The notes under the pieces were generated by a model that did no database searches, was not told the origin of the DNA, and saw only the letters and a list, made by a program, of their open reading frames with translations. From Candidatus Azophilus lithoversatilis (GTDB lineage Bacteria > Pseudomonadota > Gammaproteobacteria > Pseudomonadales > Azotimanducaceae): DNA of 64,000 nt. The DNA lies in contig JAQAJJ010000002.1 in assembly GCA_028278675.1 (NCBI GenBank), positions 93,674 through 157,673 on the forward strand, given 5' to 3'. Of the stretch, positions 37,343-45,821 are shown one piece after another; position 1 is the first letter of the stretch, and the number at the start of each line of letters is the position of its first letter. The position numbers and the translations under genes were made by a program.

Positions 37343-37441
37343 AGCTTGCCCCAGAACGGCGCGCCGCCGACGCCAAAGGGATGACCGGCCAGCCGCTGGG
37401 CTGTCTCCATTTGTTCCATGCGAGGGCAAGGTGCCCTCGCG
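37343..37441. repeat. Dispersed repeat element C plus element A hairpin
   Basis: An 80-base block from AGCTTGCCCC to TGTTCCATGCG recurs inverted at 59434-59512 and directly at 63933-64000. GCGAGGGCAAGGTGCCCTCG immediately follows, an inverted repeat able to form a stem of about nine pairs. Together they occupy the gap before the phosphofructokinase gene. Confidence 0.75.
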
Positions 37442-37531
37442 CCAATTCAACTCCAAGCGGCCCATTCCATTGGACTTAGCGGCCGAATTTGCTGAAATGC
37501 CCAACCCAGTTTCCGCCGCCAGGAATTCGAC

Positions 37532-38791
37532 ATGACCCAAGCCAACGCCTTCTACGCCCAGTCGGGGGGCGTCACCGCCGTCATCAACGCCACGGCCTGC
37601 GGCCTTATCGAGACCGCCCGGCGGGAGAGCGCCCGCATGGGCACGGTCTTCGCGGGGCGCAACGGCATTCTCGGCGCGCTCAACGAGGAGCTGATCGACA
37701 CCAGCCTGGAGTCCGACACCGCCATTGCGGCGTTGCGGCACACGCCGGGCGGCGCCTTCGGCTCCTGCCGCTACAAGCTGCGCTCCATCGAGGAGAGCGA
37801 GCGGCAGTATCGGCGCCTGATCGATGTGTTCGCCGCCCACGACATTCGCTACTTCTTTTACAACGGCGGCGGCGATTCCCAGGACACGGCGCACAAGGTG
37901 TCGCTCATTGGCGAACGGCTCGGCTATCCCATCACCGCCATCGGCATCCCGAAGACGGTGGACAACGACCTGCCCTTCACCGATTCCTGTCCCGGCTTCG
38001 GCTCGGTGGCCAAGTACGTGGCCATCTCCACCCGGGAGGCGGCCTTGGACGTGGCCTCGATGAGCGAGACCTCGACCAAGGTCTTCGTTTTGGAAGTCAT
38101 GGGCCGACACGCGGGCTGGATTGCCGCGGCCTCGGGCCTTGCCCAGGAGAAGCGGGGCGATGCGCCGCACATCATCCTGCTGCCGGAAGTGCCGTTCGAT
38201 GAGGAGCGCTTCCTTCGGCGGGTGCGGGAAGTGGTGGAGCGGCGGGGCTACTGCGTGATCGTCGCCTCGGAAGGCGCCCGTTACGCCAGCGGCGAATTCG
38301 TGGCTGACGCCGGTGGCAAGGACGCCTTCGGCCACACTCAGCTCGGTGGCGTGGCCCCGGTCATCGCGGATAGGGTGCGCGCCCGGTGGGGCTACAAATA
38401 CCATTGGGCGGTGGCCGACTATCTGCAGCGCTCCGCTCGCCACATCGCCTCCGCCGTGGATGTCGAACAGGCTTACGCCTTGGGCCAGGCGGCGGTCGAA
38501 TTCGCCTTGGCGGGCAGGAACGCCGTGATGCCCACCATCAAGCGGCTGAGCGATGCCCCCTACCGTTGGACCATCGGCGAAGCGCCGCTGGCCCGGGTCG
38601 CCAACGTGGAGCGCAAGATGCCCAAGAGCCACATCAGCGCCGACGGCTTCGGCATCACCGCCAAGGCCCGGCGCTACTTGGCGCCGCTCATCGAAGGCGA
38701 AGCGCCGCCGCCCTACCGCAACGGGCTGCCGGACTATGTGCGGCTCGACAACCGGCTGACCGCAAAGAAGCTGGCCGCCTTCGAAATCTGA
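37532..38791 (+). CDS. pfp: 6-phosphofructokinase, pyrophosphate-dependent type
   Basis: This 419-residue phosphofructokinase phosphorylates fructose 6-phosphate. YNGGGDSQDTAHKV and GIPKTVDNDLPFTD (residues ~110-150) are the phosphoryl-donor and catalytic loops. The Lys in PKTVDND replaces the Gly of ATP-dependent enzymes, a recognised mark of PPi use. The position after GGD is Ser, neither the Gly of ATP enzymes nor the usual Asp of PPi enzymes. MGRHAGWIAAASGLA binds the sugar phosphate. It converges on the pyrophosphatase gene with 49 bp between stops. If PPi-linked, the reaction is reversible and serves glycolysis and gluconeogenesis alike. Confidence 0.88.
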   Translation: MTQANAFYAQSGGVTAVINATACGLIETARRESARMGTVFAGRNGILGALNEELIDTSLESDTAIAALRHTPGGAFGSCRYKLRSIEESERQYRRLIDVFAAHDIRYFFYNGGGDSQDTAHKVSLIGERLGYPITAIGIPKTVDNDLPFTDSCPGFGSVAKYVAISTREAALDVASMSETSTKVFVLEVMGRHAGWIAAASGLAQEKRGDAPHIILLPEVPFDEERFLRRVREVVERRGYCVIVASEGARYASGEFVADAGGKDAFGHTQLGGVAPVIADRVRARWGYKYHWAVADYLQRSARHIASAVDVEQAYALGQAAVEFALAGRNAVMPTIKRLSDAPYRWTIGEAPLARVANVERKMPKSHISADGFGITAKARRYLAPLIEGEAPPPYRNGLPDYVRLDNRLTAKKLAAFEI

Positions 38792-38821
38792 CGGCTTGGC
38801 CGGTCCTTGGCGGGTCGGCCC

Positions 38822-38856
38822 TAAACCAGCAACGGGCCCGTTAAACCAGCAACGGG
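38822..38856. repeat. 15-bp tandem duplication at the hppA 3' end
   Basis: TAAACCAGCAACGGG occurs at 38822-38836 and again at 38842-38856, duplicating the last codons and stop of the pyrophosphatase gene. CCCGTT and AACGGG within it form a short stem. It may be slippage or serve as part of a terminator between the convergent genes. Confidence 0.7.
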
Positions 38857-40871
38857 GCAATCACCAGCGAGACGATCGCCATCACGTTGATGAGGATGTT
38901 CATGCTCGGCCCGGAGGTGTCCTTGAACGGGTCGCCCACTGTATCGCCGACCACCGTGGCGGCGTGAACGTCGGAGCCCTTACCGCCGAGGTTGCCCTTC
39001 TCGACGTACTTCTTGGCGTTGTCCCAAGCACCGCCGGCGTTGGCCATGGTCAGTGCCAGCAGCACGCAGCCGAGCAGGCCGCCGCCCAAGGCGCCGCCCA
39101 AGGCTTCCGGCCCGATGCCGAAGCCAACCACCGGCGGCACCGCCACGGCAATGGCGCCGGGCAGCAGCATGCGCTTCAAGGCCGCTGAGGTGGCAATGTC
39201 CACGCACTTTTCATTGTCCGGCTCCGCCTTGCCCTCCAGGAGACCGGGGATCTCGCGGAACTGGCGGCGAATCTCCTGGATCATTTCCATGGCCGCATCG
39301 CCCACCGCGGTCATGGTGATGCTGGCGATGAGGAACGGCGTCAGGCCACCGATGAACAGGCCCACCAGCACGTCCGGGTCGCCGAGATGCAGCACGAACT
39401 CGCCGCCGGTGGCGAACTGGATGGTCTCCACGTAGGCGGCGATGATGGCCAGCGCCGCCAGCGCTGCGGCACCGATGGCGAAGCCCTTGCCCATGGCCGC
39501 GGTGGTGTTGCCGAGCTCGTCGAGCGAGTCGGTGATCTTGCGGGTCTCCTCGCCGAGGCCGCCCATCTCGGCGATGCCGCCGGCGTTGTCGGCAACCGGT
39601 CCGTAGGCGTCCACCGCCATGGTCATGCCCACCGTCGCCAGCAGCCCCACGGCGGCAATGCCGACGCCGTACAGCCCGGCAAGTGTTGTGGAGACGAAGA
39701 TGATGGCGCAGATCGTGAGCAGTGGAATCACCACCGATTGCATGCCCACCGCCAGCCCGGTGATCATCACCGTGGCGGAGCCGGTCTCGCCGGCTTTGGC
39801 GATGCGAATCACTGGCTTGGATGAGGTGTAGTACTCGGTCACGAGGCCGATAACGATGCCGCCGATGGAGCCGAATACCAGCGACCACCAGATGTTGCTC
39901 GACAGGCCGGTCTCCTGAACCACGAAATAGGAGGCGGCGATGAACAAAGCGGGCGTCGCCATCATGCCGATGCGCAGCGCCAGCGCCGGTGCGGAACTCG
40001 ACCGGGAACGGACAATGGCGATGCCGATGATCGAGCAGATCAGGCCGGTGGAGGCCATCGCCAAGGGCAGGAACATCAGCGCCGCCCGACCCTCTTCGCC
40101 CATGCCCGGCGCCAAGTGATTCAAGGCGGCCAGGGAGAGCGTGGAGGCGATGGCAATGGTGGCGATCATGGAGCCGCAGTAGGACTCGAAGATGTCCGAG
40201 CCCATGCCGGCCACGTCGCCCACGTTGTCGCCCACGTTGTCGGCGATCACGCCGGGATTGCGCGGATCGTCCTCGGGAATGCCGGCCTCGATCTTGCCGA
40301 CCAGATCAGCGCCCACATCGGCGCTCTTGGTGTAGATGCCGCCGCCGACCCGTGAGAACAGGGCCACCGTGGAGGCGCCCATGCCGAAGCCGTGGATGTG
40401 GTGCGCGGTGTGCGGGTCGCCGCCGAAGAAGTAGTACACGAGCCCCAAGCCCATCAGGCCCAGCGAAGCCACCGCCAAGCCCATGATGGAGCCGCCGAAG
40501 AAGGCCACCGACAGCGCCGCCGCCGGGCCGTCCGTATGCGCCGCCGTGGTGGTGCGCACGTTGGCCTTGGTGGCCGCGTACATGCCGATCCAGCCCGCCC
40601 CCGCCGACGACAGGGCGCCGGCGATGAACGCCCAGACCGTCTCCACGCCGAGCCCGGAGAAGAACAGCAGCACCAGCAGCGCCACGGCGAACAGGGCCAG
40701 CATGCTGTACTCCCGGCGCATGAACACCATGGCCCCGGAGTGAATGGCGTCGGCAATCTTCTTGATGGCCTCGTCGCCTTCATCGTAGCGCTTGACCAAC
40801 GCATAGATGATGAATGCGGCGATCAGCCCAACCACCCCCAAAAGCGGGGGCACTAGGGTAAGTTCAGTCAT
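38841..40871 (-). CDS. hppA: Membrane-bound proton/sodium-translocating pyrophosphatase
   Basis: This 676-residue membrane pyrophosphatase with about 15-16 transmembrane helices couples PPi hydrolysis to ion pumping. The substrate-binding segment is [34 protein letters not shown] (about 185-222). [11 protein letters not shown] (454-464) has Ala where potassium-independent enzymes have Lys, so this should be the K+-dependent class; whether H+ or Na+ is pumped is not settled by eye. The C-terminal [19 protein letters not shown] is intact. It faces the PPi-type phosphofructokinase tail to tail, consistent with PPi-based energy metabolism. Confidence 0.96.
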   Translation of the reverse strand: MTELTLVPPLLGVVGLIAAFIIYALVKRYDEGDEAIKKIADAIHSGAMVFMRREYSMLALFAVALLVLLFFSGLGVETVWAFIAGALSSAGAGWIGMYAATKANVRTTTAAHTDGPAAALSVAFFGGSIMGLAVASLGLMGLGLVYYFFGGDPHTAHHIHGFGMGASTVALFSRVGGGIYTKSADVGADLVGKIEAGIPEDDPRNPGVIADNVGDNVGDVAGMGSDIFESYCGSMIATIAIASTLSLAALNHLAPGMGEEGRAALMFLPLAMASTGLICSIIGIAIVRSRSSSAPALALRIGMMATPALFIAASYFVVQETGLSSNIWWSLVFGSIGGIVIGLVTEYYTSSKPVIRIAKAGETGSATVMITGLAVGMQSVVIPLLTICAIIFVSTTLAGLYGVGIAAVGLLATVGMTMAVDAYGPVADNAGGIAEMGGLGEETRKITDSLDELGNTTAAMGKGFAIGAAALAALAIIAAYVETIQFATGGEFVLHLGDPDVLVGLFIGGLTPFLIASITMTAVGDAAMEMIQEIRRQFREIPGLLEGKAEPDNEKCVDIATSAALKRMLLPGAIAVAVPPVVGFGIGPEALGGALGGGLLGCVLLALTMANAGGAWDNAKKYVEKGNLGGKGSDVHAATVVGDTVGDPFKDTSGPSMNILINVMAIVSLVIAPLLV

Positions 40872-41137
40872 TGGCTGTCCTGTCGTCTGTGGTCTTCGGG
40901 GGTTTGTTCAATGCGCCGCTGGTGCGGGCGGCGCGTATGATAGCAGCGTCTGCGCAAAAGGCACCTGCCGACCTTGAAGCCGAGCGCCGAATCGTCGTTG
41001 CGGCGGCACTCGGGCGTTTCCCCAGCCCAGTGCCGTGGAGACGGTGCCTCTCAATCGACTCATGGCGCAGTTGAGGGCGAAAGGGCAGTGATTCGGCTTG
41101 AGCTGAATCGCTTCCGAATTGGCAGCCTCGGTGAGGG
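40872..41137. other. Non-coding gap between hppA and the oxidase
   Basis: This gap holds the hppA promoter region at its left end and the 3' flank of the oxidase at the right. GATTCGGCTTGAGCTGAATC (41091-41110) is an imperfect inverted repeat just past the oxidase stop and could act as a transcription stop, though no T-tract follows. No gene is supported. Confidence 0.4.
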
Positions 41138-42427
41138 TTACAGCCGGTCCTTGAGCTTGTAGTAGAGCATCCCCAAGGCGATCAACTGGTTGCCCAGCCA
41201 ACGGGAACCCGGCAGGCGCAGGTGCTTCATGCTGGCGAAGAGATCGAACTTTTCCAGGGTGCCGCCGACCGCGTCGGCAACGATCTCGCCCATGACGTGG
41301 GTCGAGTTCACGCCATGGCCCGAGTAGCCTTGGCTGTAGTAAACGTTGCCATTGATGCGGCCCACCACCGGGATGCGGTTCGGCACGATGCCGATCATGC
41401 CGCCCCACTGGAAGTCGATGCGCACGCCTTGAAGCTCTGGATACACCTTGAGCATGCGCGGCGCGATGTACGCCTTGATATCGGCCGGGTCGCGGCCCGA
41501 ATAGTTGCAGGCGCCGCCGTATAGCAGGCGCTTGTCCGCGGAAAGCCGGTGGTAGTCGACGACGTCGTTCAAGTCGCAAACGGCCACGTCCGCCGGATTG
41601 ATGCGCTCGACCACTTTCTCGTCAAGCGGCTCGGTGCCAATGATGTAACTGCCCGCGGGGAATATCAGCCCCGAGAGGTGTTTGCGCTCCAACCGGCTGT
41701 AGGCGTTGCCGGCCAGCACCACCGCATCGGCCTGCACGGACCCCGCTTCCGTAATCACGCGTGGCCGAGGGCCGTGTTCAATGTCCACGACCGGCGACTG
41801 CTCGAAGATCCGGGCGCCGAGGCCAGCCGCCGCCCGCGCCTCGCCAATGCAGAGATTCAGCGGATGGAGGTGGCCATCGCGATAGCAGGCAAAGGCGCCC
41901 AGGTAGGCATCCGTGCCCAGCATCTCGCGGGTCTTGTGCCGGTCCCACACCTCGTAGCGATAGGGGAAGTTGCGGCGGGCGCGGTTCTCGGCGTACTCCT
42001 CGATTTCAGCGACCTGCCTGGCCTTGAGCGCCACATTGACGAAACCGGGCTTCAGGTCGCAGTCGATGGCGTACTTCTCGACTCGCTCGTAGATGATCTC
42101 GTGGCCCCGCCAGCCGAGATCCCACATGATGTCGTCGGTGCCCGGGCGGTGTTTCCTGACGATCTTTTCGTGTCCGTTCATGCCGTTGATGAGTTGCCCG
42201 CCGTTGCGGCCCGACGCCCCCCAACCGACCCGGTTGGCTTCGACCAGCGCCACGGAATATCCCCGTTCCGCCAGCGTCAACGTGGTTGCGATTCCGGTGA
42301 AGCCAGCCCCGACGACGCAGACGTCGGCGCTGACGTTGCCCTGAAGCGCCGCATAGCCGGTCACTTCATTCACCGTCGCGGCGTAGTAGGAGCCGGTGTG
42401 TTCCTGCTTGCGGTGTTTCGCTTCCAT
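41138..42427 (-). CDS. FAD-dependent amine oxidase, PuuB/DadA-like
   Basis: This 429-residue D-amino-acid-oxidase-fold flavoprotein has the dinucleotide motif VVGAGFTGIATTLTLAERG, then VGWGASGRNGGQLINGM, the arrangement of gamma-glutamylputrescine oxidases. The C-terminal FQWGGMIGIVPNRIPVVGRI and GYSGHGVNSTHVMGEIVAD complete the family pattern. It should oxidise a secondary or primary amine, producing H2O2 and an aldehyde. It is the last gene of the minus-strand run and lies 52 bp after the GFA gene. The substrate is unknown; no other puu gene is present. Confidence 0.9.
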   Translation of the reverse strand: MEAKHRKQEHTGSYYAATVNEVTGYAALQGNVSADVCVVGAGFTGIATTLTLAERGYSVALVEANRVGWGASGRNGGQLINGMNGHEKIVRKHRPGTDDIMWDLGWRGHEIIYERVEKYAIDCDLKPGFVNVALKARQVAEIEEYAENRARRNFPYRYEVWDRHKTREMLGTDAYLGAFACYRDGHLHPLNLCIGEARAAAGLGARIFEQSPVVDIEHGPRPRVITEAGSVQADAVVLAGNAYSRLERKHLSGLIFPAGSYIIGTEPLDEKVVERINPADVAVCDLNDVVDYHRLSADKRLLYGGACNYSGRDPADIKAYIAPRMLKVYPELQGVRIDFQWGGMIGIVPNRIPVVGRINGNVYYSQGYSGHGVNSTHVMGEIVADAVGGTLEKFDLFASMKHLRLPGSRWLGNQLIALGMLYYKLKDRL

Positions 42428-42479
42428 GGTTTGGACTGGCGCCCGGTCAGCAAGCGCCTGCGCGGAGCTTGCGCATCAG

Positions 42480-42878
42480 TTAAGGGGGTTCCGCCGCGTA
42501 TTGCTCAAGATCGTCGGTGATCTCGTGCCACGGCGCTTTGGAATCCACGTACTGATGGTAGCCCCGGGGACAAGGCGGGTTGCCCGACACCGTGCTCATG
42601 CTCAGGTACAGATAGTCTGGATGGCGATGCGACGCCACCAAGATGGCGGAGCCGCACTCACCGCAGAACGCCCGGTCGTTGAACTCGGAAGAGGCATAGG
42701 TCCGGATTCGGTCGGCTCCGGACACATAGCGGAAGCGCTCCTTGGCGACTTCGGCAAAGGTGGCATACGCGGCACCATGCAGCCGGCGGCATTGAGAGCA
42801 GTGGCAGTGGCTGAAATCCGTGATCTCTCCATCCACCCCGTAGCGGACCCGGCCGCATTCGCAGTTGCCGTTGATCAT
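42480..42878 (-). CDS. GFA/CENP-V family zinc protein
   Basis: This 132-residue protein of the glutathione-dependent formaldehyde-activating enzyme family has zinc-binding cysteines in NCECGRVRYG, CHCSQCRRLHG and FCGECGSAI. Founding members were proposed to form S-hydroxymethylglutathione, but many family members have other or unknown roles. Its start overlaps the membrane-protein stop by 4 bp. In a cluster with a folate-type GcvT protein and oxidases, a formaldehyde-handling role is attractive but inferred. Confidence 0.88.
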   Translation of the reverse strand: MINGNCECGRVRYGVDGEITDFSHCHCSQCRRLHGAAYATFAEVAKERFRYVSGADRIRTYASSEFNDRAFCGECGSAILVASHRHPDYLYLSMSTVSGNPPCPRGYHQYVDSKAPWHEITDDLEQYAAEPP

Positions 42879-43774
42879 GCCTGCACCGCCGCCATTTCTT
42901 CTTCAAGCATTTCTTCTTCAAGCATTTCCTTGCGCCACTCGCTCAGGTTCATGTCGATGGCCATGAACCCGCCGATCCAGAGGATCTCGTCCCACAGGTA
43001 CAGCCAGTGGGAGAGTGTTGCCCAGTACACGCCGACTCCGAGAATGGAGAGGTACAGGAGGCTTTTCCCCCACTTGGCCGTTCGCATCAGCGCCCCGCCG
43101 GTCACGCCCCGGTCCTGCAGGCGCACCACCACTTCGATGGCGAGCAGCACCAGCAGCCAGGCGACTCCTTCATAGACATCCGCCCAGGCCAGTTGCCGCT
43201 CCAAGCTCAGCCCGGCAATGTCGCTCACCACCGGGTCGTCGCCCACCCGGTAGAACTGCGCCGCGCTCGACAACCCCTCGCAGGTCTCTGGGGTGATGGC
43301 CGTGTACTCCAAGTTGTAGACGTAGGAAAGGTCCTGGTCGGCCAAGTCGCACAGGTTGGTGGCGTCTTCGACTGGCACGGTCGGCTGCAGGTTGATGACA
43401 CTGTCGGCGTAGGCGTAGATGGTGTGCGCGATCATCACGAAACAGAGCAGACGCACGCCGTGCAGGAGCCGTGCAACCCAGCCTTTCAGCGCGTCATCGC
43501 TGAGCGCGTAGGTTTCCAGTTCGAACATGAACAGCAGGATGAACCAAGCCGACTCGTCTATGGTGACGGCAAAGTTGTTGGTCCAGTCGAAGAAGGTTGA
43601 TTCGGCTGTGAGGGTGTGTACGGCTCTTATGGAGTCTTCAGCGACGTAGTAGCCGAAATTGACCAGCAGGAGCGCATAGACCGTCCACTTGACGGCCTGC
43701 TGGATTCGGTGCAGCCGCAGGTCCGCCGCGACCGTCAGGTCGTGCGGCGTCAATGGGTTTGGCGCAGAAGCCAT
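42875..43774 (-). CDS. Polytopic membrane protein of unknown function
   Basis: This 299-residue protein has about six hydrophobic segments (WTVYALLLVNFGYYV, WFILLFMFELE, LLCFVMIAHTIYAYA, VAWLLVLLAIEVVV, LLYLSILGVGVYWAT, ILWIGGFMAI) and a large loop with paired Cys (NLCDLADQDL, ETCEGLS). I do not recognise a family. Residues 12-19 (DLTVAADL) are encoded by a 24-bp dispersed repeat also found at 26180. The end has a duplicated EMLEE unit from a 15-bp tandem repeat. It overlaps the regulator upstream by 25 bp and GFA downstream by 4 bp, so it is firmly within the operon. Confidence 0.75.
   Translation of the reverse strand: MASAPNPLTPHDLTVAADLRLHRIQQAVKWTVYALLLVNFGYYVAEDSIRAVHTLTAESTFFDWTNNFAVTIDESAWFILLFMFELETYALSDDALKGWVARLLHGVRLLCFVMIAHTIYAYADSVINLQPTVPVEDATNLCDLADQDLSYVYNLEYTAITPETCEGLSSAAQFYRVGDDPVVSDIAGLSLERQLAWADVYEGVAWLLVLLAIEVVVRLQDRGVTGGALMRTAKWGKSLLYLSILGVGVYWATLSHWLYLWDEILWIGGFMAIDMNLSEWRKEMLEEEMLEEEMAAVQA
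43719..43742. repeat. Element D of the dispersed repeat inside a coding region
   Basis: AGGTCCGCCGCGACCGTCAGGT and the next two bases are identical to 26180-26203. Here the stretch encodes residues 12-19 of the membrane protein on the minus strand, while the other copy is non-coding. Confidence 0.8.
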
Positions 43775-44544
43775 CGGCGGTACTGAGCGGGCGCTTGGCC
43801 GACTGTTTTCTTGAAGGCGGTGTAGAACGCGGAATTGGAGTTGAACCCCACAGAGAACGCGATGTTCAGCACCGAGTCGCCGTGGTCGTCGAAGTCCGCG
43901 AGCAGTTCCTTGGCGCGGTCGATGCGGTAGCGGTTCACGTAGTCGAAGAAACTCCTGCCGAAACCGGAATTGATCACCTGTGAGAGGTGGTTCACCGAGC
44001 AGCCCACCGCTTTCGCGAGTTCGGGCAGGGTCAGGTCGGGCCGCAGGTAGATTCTCTCCGACCGCATCAAGCGTTCCAACCGCATCTTGTGCCTGGCCAG
44101 TTGCGCATCGGTCAGTCCCGACTTCGCGTACTTGGGGCTTTGTCCCCGCTGCGACGCAAGGCTCGCGATCTGGGCACGCTTCGTCGCGGCGGGAACCTCG
44201 TAGTAGTCGGTGATGGTCGATGCCGAATTGCCGCGCAACGTCATGAACTCGGCACCGTGAATGCAGTCCTCGGGCGCGCCGGTGCGCGACGCCCCAAGGG
44301 GATGCATCCGGTACTGAAAGGCGATGGTGTGCCGGCTCTCCAGAATGTCGCCGACCAACTCGTAGCGGTGCCGGAAGTCGGCAAAGAACTCCTGCAGGTC
44401 GACAATCAACTCGTCGCGCGATATCTGCTCATTGTCCGGAACGTCGAGGTAGGTGCCATCCGCCGCCAAATGCCCCGCCACAGCTTCTGGATCCTTGTGA
44501 TTCCAAGCATCGAAGTAACTCTGCACGAATTTCGCGGCGCGCAT
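43750..44544 (-). CDS. SnoaL-like domain fused to AraC-family regulator
   Basis: This 264-residue protein has residues 1-120 resembling a SnoaL/NTF2-like pocket: AAKFVQSYFDAWNHKDPEAVAGHLAADGTY, then HRYELVGDILES and FQYRMHPLG. Residues ~165-262 are an AraC DNA-binding domain with two HTH motifs (LTLPELAKAVGCSVNHLSQVIN; VLNIAFSVGFNSNSAFYTAFKKTVGQAPAQYRR). The pocket probably senses a small ligand. The ATG at 44544 follows GGGAGGTG by about 8 bases, a strong site; the track ORF adds 100 spurious residues. It lies inside the operon it may control, 71 bp after the GcvT-like gene. Confidence 0.85.
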   Translation of the reverse strand: MRAAKFVQSYFDAWNHKDPEAVAGHLAADGTYLDVPDNEQISRDELIVDLQEFFADFRHRYELVGDILESRHTIAFQYRMHPLGASRTGAPEDCIHGAEFMTLRGNSASTITDYYEVPAATKRAQIASLASQRGQSPKYAKSGLTDAQLARHKMRLERLMRSERIYLRPDLTLPELAKAVGCSVNHLSQVINSGFGRSFFDYVNRYRIDRAKELLADFDDHGDSVLNIAFSVGFNSNSAFYTAFKKTVGQAPAQYRRWLLRQTH

Positions 44545-44615
44545 CGGCAACACCTCCCTGAGAGGTTCTCTATACCGACGGTCGCGGAATGTCAAACTAG
44601 GGTCCAAAGGCAAGT

Positions 44616-45821
44616 CTAGAAATCGGGTGCGGGGGTGGCGCGGGCGCGGGCGGGGGTCCAGAAGGGCTTGTTCCGACTGGTGCAGCGAGCCACGCGGTTG
44701 TAGTGGCGCAATTCCTCTTCGTAGTAGATCTCCGCCCACATTGCTCCGTTCAGGAATCTGGGCTCGATCATCGCCAGCGCGATGTTCGCCTTTACGGCGG
44801 GCGACCACATGGCGGATGTCACGTAACCGATCTGTTTCGTGCAACGCCGATTTCGGTAGATGTGGGAACCCTCCGCCGGGCGGTTGCCCTCAATGTCCAG
44901 TCGGGTGAGGCGGTATTTCGGCCCTTCCCGCTTCTCCTTCGCCAGTGCGCAGCGACCGCTGAAATGCGGTTTTCGAAAGTCGACCAGCCAGTCGAGGCTC
45001 AGTTCGAAAGGCGTCTGGTCGTGCTCGAAGCGGACGGTCTTCAAGGCCTCGTTGAACTCCATCGCCGGCATGATGAAGCCCGCCTCCAGCCGCGCCATGT
45101 TGGTCGCCGCCTCGCCGTAGGGCTGTATGCCGTAGGCTTCGCCCGCATCATAGAGCGCGTCCCACAATTCCAGGGCATGCTCCGGCGACACCCAGAGCTC
45201 GTAGCCCAGATCGCCCGTGAACCCGGTTCGGGATACCATGAGGCTGGCGCCCCGGAAGTCGAAGTGCCGAATGTCAAACGGCCTTGCGGTTTCCACGTCT
45301 GCAAGCCCCATTCCCTTCAACACCGCGCACGAGGTGGGGCCTTGCACCGCCAGTGCCGCCAGCTCATCGCTCTGATCGGTGATCGTTATGTCATCGAATC
45401 CGAAGACGCTTTTGGCGAGCCAGGCGCCGCATGGGCTTCCGCAGGTCAGCATGAACCGGTCGGCGCCCAAGCGGAAAATGGTGCCGTCATCGATCAGCCG
45501 CCCTTCGTCGGTGCACCACAGGGTGTACCCGACCCGGTTCAGCCCGATCTTGGCAACGTCGCGGGTGACCATGCGATTAAGCATGGCTTCGGCATCCGGC
45601 CCCTTGATCTCGTACTTCTGCATGGGGCTGATGTCGTAGGTCGCGACTCGGTTGCGCACGCAGAAATACTCGTACTCCACATCGTAGTAGTACTCAGCGA
45701 ACTTGTAGCCGTTCCACGCTGACCAGGCCTCGCGCACGTTCAGCGCCTCCAGCCGCGGATGGAACGGCGACGGTTTTGGCCGCTCACCGGCAAGTGGGTC
45801 TAGTGTCGTGTCAAGCGTCAT
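44616..45821 (-). CDS. GcvT-like aminomethyltransferase family protein
   Basis: This 401-residue protein of the glycine-cleavage T/YgfZ/DmdA superfamily probably binds tetrahydrofolate and moves a one-carbon unit from a methylated amine or sulfonium. Landmarks: ATYDISPMQKYEIKGPDAEAMLN, LAVQGPTS, VSRTGFTGDLGYELWV, and the C-terminal domain with RRCTKQIGYVTSAMWSPAVKANIALAMIE. The ATG at 45821 overlaps the stop of the PYROXD2-like gene by 4 bp, fixing the start; the track ORF reads back into that gene. Substrate is unknown: sarcosine-type amines, DMSP or methoxylated compounds are all possible. Confidence 0.88.
   Translation of the reverse strand: MTLDTTLDPLAGERPKPSPFHPRLEALNVREAWSAWNGYKFAEYYYDVEYEYFCVRNRVATYDISPMQKYEIKGPDAEAMLNRMVTRDVAKIGLNRVGYTLWCTDEGRLIDDGTIFRLGADRFMLTCGSPCGAWLAKSVFGFDDITITDQSDELAALAVQGPTSCAVLKGMGLADVETARPFDIRHFDFRGASLMVSRTGFTGDLGYELWVSPEHALELWDALYDAGEAYGIQPYGEAATNMARLEAGFIMPAMEFNEALKTVRFEHDQTPFELSLDWLVDFRKPHFSGRCALAKEKREGPKYRLTRLDIEGNRPAEGSHIYRNRRCTKQIGYVTSAMWSPAVKANIALAMIEPRFLNGAMWAEIYYEEELRHYNRVARCTSRNKPFWTPARARATPAPDF

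Noticed and set aside
37016-38860. 614-residue minus-strand ORF
   Set aside because: It is the antisense of the phosphofructokinase, whose PKTVDND motif and start are clear.
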